From contig JANFAH010000026.1 in the NCBI GenBank assembly GCA_024663395.1, positions 620,001 through 684,000 on the forward strand: a DNA stretch of 64,000 nucleotides. Direction: 5' to 3'. This stretch comes from Pisolithus tinctorius (taxonomy: Eukaryota; Basidiomycota; Agaricomycetes; Boletales; Pisolithaceae). Below, piece by piece: positions 58,889 to 64,000 of this stretch (positions within the stretch are counted from its first letter, which is position 1; the number at the start of each line of letters is the position of its first letter). The notes under the pieces are model-generated. The model saw nothing but the letters and a program-made list of their open reading frames with translations, ran no database searches and was not told the DNA's origin. A program made the translations under genes and the position numbers.

Positions 58889-60912
58889 TCAGTAGCAATC
58901 CTTGATTGCTGACTGTGAATTCTTCAAGGCAGAGGCTGGCTCCCAAGTACAATCTTCTTCAGGGTATCCCCTCCAATGGACAAGGAATTGAAGAGCTCCA
59001 CATTTCAAACAGGAGTCAACAACATATTCAACCTCATATTTGACATCTCCTTCATCAGTAACCCATTGTGGACCAGGCCTGTTAACAGGCTGCCCATCAA
59101 GAGCACTGAGATAGGGTTTGACCTGTGAGACATTCACAACCAGGTGAATCCTCATGTTGCATGGAAACTTTAATTTAAGAGCATTCAGAAGTACCTCTAG
59201 AACTTCATATGGTCCAATCCACTTCTCAGAAAGTTTATGGCTCTGCTGTTCTTTCAAGGACAAATGGTCTGTAGCTAGCCAGACCTGAGATCCAACAGAG
59301 TAGGAAGGAGCAGACGAACAGTGTCTATCTGCTTGTTGCTTCTGCTGGGAATGAGCCTTGGCAAGGTTTGCTTTTATGTCTTGGAACACCTAGAACCAAG
59401 ATTTGGTGACTTCCTCTGCTGCTTCTACCTTCAAAGTTGTTGGTTCGATGCTGTCATATCCATGACTCTCGGACTCAGTCTCAGTCCAGTCCGGACCCCT
59501 AGCCCCTATCTCCGGTCAAGTCCGGTCCTGGTCCAGCCTAGAAAACCCAATCCTGGCCCTAGATAACTCAACTCCAGCCTGCATAACTCAAGTCCAGTGT
59601 TTTACCCCTATCTCCGGTCCATTTCGGCCTCCCAGCCTTGCGCTGCTCCACCCCGGTCCTCCCAGGTCTATGTCCAGGTCACCTGGACATAACTCCGGTC
59701 TGTTTCCCTTTGTTTGTACTATATTTAGTCTAGCCAGTTCATCTGACTTTGCTTACTGTACAAATCCTGTGTCTGACCCCAGTATGCCAGTCACCTGGAC
59801 TTTGGCTATTAGCCTCGGCACAGCCACTATGGCTATCCACTCTCTTGCTAATCTTCTTGCTAATAGCTTATTAACAAGTCCAGCTCTATGTTCATTATCC
59901 CAGACTGGCCTCATGTATTTAACCCCTGTACATATTTCGTAGCACCCTCAGTCAGAATATCAACTTAGTATTACCCTCAACTCCGTATTACCCCTCGAGG
60001 CTACTCTATAGCTAAGGCCAAGCCTTAAGCTATCCCCAGCCCCTGTCCCAGACCTCTCCCCGGCTTGCATAAGGGTACAGCACATAAGCTGAGACCAAGG
60101 GAGGTAGATCCAACCCCGGACTGGCTTCCCCTTGTGCGCACTCCAACACCGGTCGGTTTCCCACACTACCAGTCTTGTTCCCGCACTCCTGGCCTTAAGT
60201 CTGGTCCTCCGGACTTAGCCCCTGACCTCTGGCCTTAACTCCGGTCCAACCAGACTTGGCCCCTGTCTCCTGGCCTTAATTCTGGTCACTTGGACTTGGC
60301 CTCTGTCACCCAGTCTTGAAGCCTGGTCACCTGAGGGTAAACCCATACTTCACAGATGCCCATCCTAGGTCTATAGGATTGAGTAACTTCAAAGGGGCAC
60401 TTGCCAGTAGAAGAGGAGATTGGCATACATCCATAAATACTGTTGGATTTCAACTGCTCTGTTTGTCTGTCTGTCTGTGGGTGGAAAGCTGTAGAGAGTT
60501 TTTGCTGTACTCCCAACATTTTAAATAGTTCCTTCATAAAAGCAGAGGCAAACTGAGGGCCTCAGTCCAATATGATAGAGTCTGGAAGTCTGTGATGTTT
60601 CCAAATGTGTGTCAGGTAAAGATGAGCTGTGCTAGCAGCTGTTTCTTCCACAGTGCAGGGGATAAACTCTGCTTCCTTAGAGAACCTGTCAATGATGACT
60701 AAAATGTGGGATTTTCCAGAAGATCCCTTGACTCCAAGGTCCATGAAGTCAGTTGTTAACTCTCTCCAAGGCCCATCAGGGATAGGTAAAGGTTTGAGTT
60801 CTCCTGCAGGTGGCCTATTTCCAGACTTGCTGGCTTGGCATGTTTGGCAATGCTTCACATATTCTTCTACATCAGATTTTAAGGTAGACCACATAAACCA
60901 GCATGTGATCAA
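58889..60912 (-). pseudogene. X integrase and chromodomain, split by V1
   Basis: Minus strand from 60912: HCQTCQASKSGNR, TTDFMDLGV, IIDRFSKEAEFIPC, SIILD-TGA-GPQFASAF, TAFHPQTDRQTEQL, then a deletion to SSTGKCPFEVTQSYRP. After V1: YSVGSQVWLATDHLSLKE, KLSEKWIGPYEVLEV, chromodomain YEVEYVVDSCLKCG...FLVHWRGYPEEDCTWE. The core has lost a segment between TEQLKSN and SSTGK, so X is dead independently of V1. Confidence 0.85.
59452..60354 (+). repeat. V1, solo LTR in X
   Basis: 903 bases, TGTCATATCC to CATACTTCACA, with perfect GATGC duplications at 59447-59451 and 60355-60359. No coding region. It contains repeated tandem units of about 38 bases (TGGCCTTAA...CCGGACTTGGCCCCTG) near 60190-60320. CpG-bearing. 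Confidence 0.9.
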
Positions 60913-60931
60913 CTCCTGAGTTCCTTTTATC

Positions 60932-61523
60932 TGTGAAGTATGGGTTTACCCTCGGGTGACTGGGCTTCAAGACCAGGTGACAGGGGTCAGTCCAGGTGGC
61001 CAGAGTCAAGGCCGGAAGACAGGGGTTAAGTCTGAGTGGCCAAGGTCAAGGCCGGGAGACAGGGGCCAAGTCCAGTTGGACCAGAGTCGAGGCCAGAGGT
61101 CAGGGGCTAAGTCCGGAGGACCGGACTTAAGGCCAGGAGCGTGGGAAACCGACCGGTGTTGGAGTGCGCACAAGGGGAAGCCAGTCCGGGGTTGGATCTA
61201 CCTCCCTTGGTCTCAGCTTATGTGCTGTACCCTTATGCAAGCCAGGGAGAGGTCCAGGACAGGGGTCGGGGATAGCTTAAGGCTTGGCCTTAGCTATAGA
61301 GTAGATCAAGGGGTAACATGGAGTTGAGGGTAATACTAAGTTGATATTCTGACTGGGGTGCTACGAAGTATGTACAGGGGTTAAATACAGGAGGCTGGTC
61401 CGGGATAATGAACATAGAGCTGGACTTGTGAATAAGCTATTAGTGAGATGATTAGCAAGACGAGGATAGCCACAGTGGCTATGCAGAGGCTAATAGCCAA
61501 AGTCCGGGTGACTGGCATACCGG
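60932..61523 (-). repeat. V2, second V LTR, inverted, cut by W
   Basis: It starts TGTGAAGTATGGGTTTACCC, the reverse complement of the V1 end, and follows V1 in reverse for about 590 bases until W begins at 61524. The rest should lie beyond W. Shares the 38-base units. Confidence 0.85.
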
Positions 61524-61871
61524 TGTAGGGAATGTAATTTCCCTACTAGGGGAATTGTTTTATTTTGTTCATTTTATTCAGTTTTGATTCTAGGTGTTTT
61601 TTTCTGCTAGTGGTACTTAGAATTTCGCATTTTGGTTGCTTAGTCAGCACTACCTAGTACTGGATGTAGTTAGTTTTTTTTTAACCAATAGACGAACTAC
61701 CCTAAGACGAGAGACGAGTTCGAGCAGGTCGTTTCCCTGCACCCAGACAGCCTCAGAAGCCTTCAGACGACTACCAGGATCTTGCTAGGCTATAGAAGCC
61801 CCCTTTGGCCAACTCTCTCCCCTCAGATTTCACTCTTCCCCTCACTCTCCCACTTAATTCCATTTCCTACA
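61524..61871 (+). repeat. W 5' LTR
   Basis: 348 bases, TGTAGGGAATG to TTTCCTACA, matching the solo copy in Z1. The next bases (ACTGGAGCCCACCGCGAGG) are a candidate primer-binding site. Confidence 0.85.
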
Positions 61872-62097
61872 ACTGGAGCCCACCGCGAGGGGCTTCTGTC
61901 TTAGCCTGGCACCCATCCCAACCTTCCCAGATTCATATTTTGCAGTCTCCAGCTTCATTTTCGCAATTTTCAGGCTCAGTTTAGCAGATTTCGCCTTTCG
62001 GTCTCATTTTTGCAGTCACTTCGCTCGCATTTTCGTGTTTTCCCACTCACGCGCACTCACTTATCAAGCATTCACACTCGTATAAACTCCCGAAGTC

Positions 62098-63471
62098 ATG
62101 TTCGGCCTCAAGATTCCGTGTCGAGGCTCGCCCGAAGCACCAAGCTTCTCTGGGCGCCCCGAGGACCTTCGAAGCTATTTTGATGACATAATCGACTTCT
62201 GTGATAGATTCGGCCTCTCGGACGGGCTCACGCGCATCAAATTCGCACTCAAGTATGCGCCTGTTGAGTCGGTGGACCTCTGGTCCCACTTGGCAGATAC
62301 CAGGAATGGAGATTGGAGTTATTTTACCTCAGAAGTGGTCCGGCTGTACCCAGAGCTGGAGGAGTCCTGCAGGAACCAATTTTTTAGACTGAAAAGTGCA
62401 CTCGCAAGCTCGGACACCATCTCGGTATCTTCCCTGGGCAAGTATTTCCGCAGCTTTTGTCGTTTTTCGCTATCTCTCGAAAAGCAGAAAGAGTCGACAT
62501 CTCATCTACCGGTTGTGTTTTTTTATGGATTCCCGCCCAAATTCAGATGCGAGCTGCTCGAGTTTCTTGACTCGCCAGATCAAGAGCTTACTGTGTCTAG
62601 TCTTATGATTGCAGCTAAACGGATTCTCACACTGAGCAGCGGCCTCTGGAAGAGCTGCAAGGTCGACAGTTCGCGCGCGCAGCCACCACAAGCCTCGGAC
62701 AGCCGTACACCCCGCCGTTCGTATTCGTTCTGCTTCTTCTGCGGACTTTCGGGCCATATTCGGGCTGGTTGCCATTCATACAAGTCGTATTTAGCTTCGG
62801 GAAGGTGTCTACTCATAAACGGCCGTGTTGTTCTACCTACAGGACAAGAAATCCCGCATGAAGTTGCCGGACGGACTCTGCGAGGCCGTCTCGACAACTG
62901 GTCTTTGTTGACAAGCCAGTTCGAGGCTCGTATGGGCTTGTCGCCCGCTCGCTCGCTTTTGCCCACAGCCGCACCCTCTCGAAGCGTGTCCGACACACCA
63001 TCGTGCATACCCGCTCAGACGAGCATCATGCATACTCAGTCCCTACCTACTGTCCAGCTCGAGCCAGTAGTACCTGACCCACCAGCCATTCGGTCTCGTC
63101 GCTCGTCAGCCGAGCGCTCTCGCAGCTCACCGCACGCGCAGCCACAGTTGAGGTGGCCACATGGCCGAGGCCAATCACCCTCGCATCGTCGTTCACGTTC
63201 GCGCTCACAGACTCGAATGGGTTCGTACATGCGTTCAAATGATGAATTCGTACCGGTCCAGTCGTATGCCCGCAGCTCGAAGCAGTATCGCCCTCGAAGG
63301 CGCTCATATTCATATTCGACCAATAGCTCACCCCCTTCTTCCTCGTCATCGTCGTCCTCATGCTCACGCTCTCGTTCACGTTCGAGGAAGGCGGATTCAT
63401 ACGTCCGTTCCAAGCCGAAGCGGTCGCGCAGCCACAGTCGCACGCCCCGGCGCTCTCGAAGAGCGTGTTGA
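62098..63471 (+). CDS. W gag with zinc knuckle and Ser/Arg-rich tail
   Basis: 457 residues. It starts MFGLKIPCRG, then a Gypsy gag capsid-like region (SFSGRPEDLRSYFDDIIDFC, WSYFTSEVVRLYPELEES). A CCHC knuckle CFFCGLSGHIRAGC is near residue 212. The last about 120 residues are rich in Ser and Arg (SRSRSQ, RRRSYSYS, SRSRSRSR, RSRSHSRTPRRSRR), like RS domains of splicing factors. It would form the particle and package RNA. Start 62098 is the first ATG after the leader. Confidence 0.85.
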   Translation: MFGLKIPCRGSPEAPSFSGRPEDLRSYFDDIIDFCDRFGLSDGLTRIKFALKYAPVESVDLWSHLADTRNGDWSYFTSEVVRLYPELEESCRNQFFRLKSALASSDTISVSSLGKYFRSFCRFSLSLEKQKESTSHLPVVFFYGFPPKFRCELLEFLDSPDQELTVSSLMIAAKRILTLSSGLWKSCKVDSSRAQPPQASDSRTPRRSYSFCFFCGLSGHIRAGCHSYKSYLASGRCLLINGRVVLPTGQEIPHEVAGRTLRGRLDNWSLLTSQFEARMGLSPARSLLPTAAPSRSVSDTPSCIPAQTSIMHTQSLPTVQLEPVVPDPPAIRSRRSSAERSRSSPHAQPQLRWPHGRGQSPSHRRSRSRSQTRMGSYMRSNDEFVPVQSYARSSKQYRPRRRSYSYSTNSSPPSSSSSSSSCSRSRSRSRKADSYVRSKPKRSRSHSRTPRRSRRAC

Positions 63472-64000
63472 TGCTGCATGTCGCACAAATTCCGTTATGT
63501 TGTTTTTACTTCTTTTGCTTATGGATCTTACAGTATCTAGTATGGATCTACCTGCGTCGTAATGCGGAATTTTTGGTACATTAGATATGTTTGAATTTTC
63601 TTGTTTTGCCCTTCGTCTTTTACCCCCCAGGCTCGAGTTCCCCGCAGAACACTGAGTAGCATTGCACCTAGCACCTCCCCGCGCTCTACACGACACCTCC
63701 CATCCGCGGATACAGTTCTGACGAAATTACTGCCGACACCGCTTGTCGCTTGTCAAGGTGAATACTACCTCCCTCGTACCGAGCGTGTATCTCGCTCGTT
63801 ATTGCGCCACTCCTCTCGCTTTTTGGCAGGCTCATACTACTCGACGTTAGCTCTCTGTTGGTACCAAGATCACTTGCATACGCCCAGCCGTTAAGGAGAT
63901 ATTCGCGTTTTTGTGGATAGGTCCATTCTCAGGGTCCTGTAGTCGTATCTCGCTTGTTTCCGCGTCGCGCCTCTCGCTTTTCCGCGGACTGGTACTACTC
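63472..64000. other. W region after gag, repeat unit seen, no assigned ORF
   Basis: A unit of about 56 bases built on GTATCTCGCT...CTCTCGCTTTT...ACTACTC occurs near 63786-63842 and again near 63944-64000, imperfectly. No protease motif was seen before the window end. Confidence 0.4.

Larger units (their letters stand above)
58390..60931 (-). mobile_element. Ty3/Gypsy element X, 3' part
   Basis: Minus strand: 3' LTR, chromodomain and integrase. The rest lies to the right of V2 and W, outside the window. It split K and was itself split by V1 and by V2 (at 60932). Confidence 0.75.
61524..64000 (+). mobile_element. Ty3/Gypsy element W, 5' part, young
   Basis: 5' LTR, then a short leader and an intact gag, leaving the window on the right. 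CpG-rich, no stops. It is the last insertion of nest 2. Confidence 0.85.

Noticed and set aside
30848..60912. Decay caused by classical RIP (CpA to TpA)
   Set aside because: The visible changes are at CG (to TG or CA) and stops are TGA; TAA and TAG stops from CAA/CAG are rare.
59452..61523. V1 and V2 as the two LTRs of one element
   Set aside because: They are in opposite orientation, V1 has its own GATGC duplication, and the sequence between them is X integrase.
1..64000. tRNA, rRNA, CRISPR or bacterial-type operon
   Set aside because: No cloverleaf-like or rRNA-like sequence and no regularly spaced identical short repeats with unique spacers were recognised; a tRNA scan was not run.

Overview
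The window reads as nuclear DNA of a mushroom-forming basidiomycete (Agaricomycete). It has genes with many short introns of about 50 bases (14 exons for the glutathione-synthesis enzyme, about 20 for a SulP transporter), a BTB protein and a NACHT-WD40 protein of Agaricomycete type, and nested Ty3/Gypsy, Ty1/Copia, LINE and hAT relics. There are no bacterial operons, CRISPR arrays or rRNA genes.

Layout. 1-3.4 kb: 5' part of a young LINE on the minus strand (zinc-knuckle ORF1, endonuclease ORF2 leaving the window). 3.4-5.8 kb: a CpG-free degenerate repeat block and DNA without a recognised gene. 5.8-21.1 kb: a host gene island, with glutamate-cysteine ligase (-), a BTB protein (-), a bromodomain protein (+) sharing a divergent promoter with the BTB gene, an alpha/beta-hydrolase (+), and a VSB1/YGR125W-like SulP-STAS-cNMP protein (-). 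21.7-22.6 kb: a decayed Fe(II)/2-oxoglutarate oxygenase. 23.7-24.8 kb: a hAT relic with ACCCGGGT-rich ends. 25.0-30.2 kb: an intact 7-exon NLR-type gene (N-terminal helical domain, NACHT, 15 near-identical WD40 repeats), a candidate self/non-self recognition gene. 30.8-64 kb: two nests of retrotransposons.

Nest 1 is a Ty3/Gypsy chromovirus, here called G1 (30848-51043, near-matching 5-bp flanks ATATT/ACATT). It was interrupted by three copies of a 1.7-2.2 kb LTR-like unit (Z1, Z2, Z3), by a second Gypsy element (Y, 452-bp LTRs), and inside Z1 by a solo LTR of a third family (W). Nest 2 is a Copia element (K) split by a Gypsy element (X), which carries two copies of another LTR (V1, V2), the second cut by a young W element that runs off the right edge.

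The main result is a mutational signature. The two LTRs of Y differ at 18 places and every one is a CG/TG/CA change. Almost all premature stops in Y, G1, K and X are TGA where relatives would be expected to carry Arg (CGA). The retroelements are graded from CpG-free (G1, K) to CpG-rich (W, LINE), matching the nesting order. The same CpG-free state begins abruptly inside the NLR gene at about 27.39 kb and covers its whole WD40 half, while the reading frame stays open. This suggests that methylation-linked CpG decay has acted on the amplified repeats of a probable recognition gene. Two little-described retroelement genes also stand out: a zinc-knuckle ORF downstream of pol in Y, and an antisense coiled-coil/Cys-cluster gene at the 3' end of G1. 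Letter names for elements are local labels, not database names.
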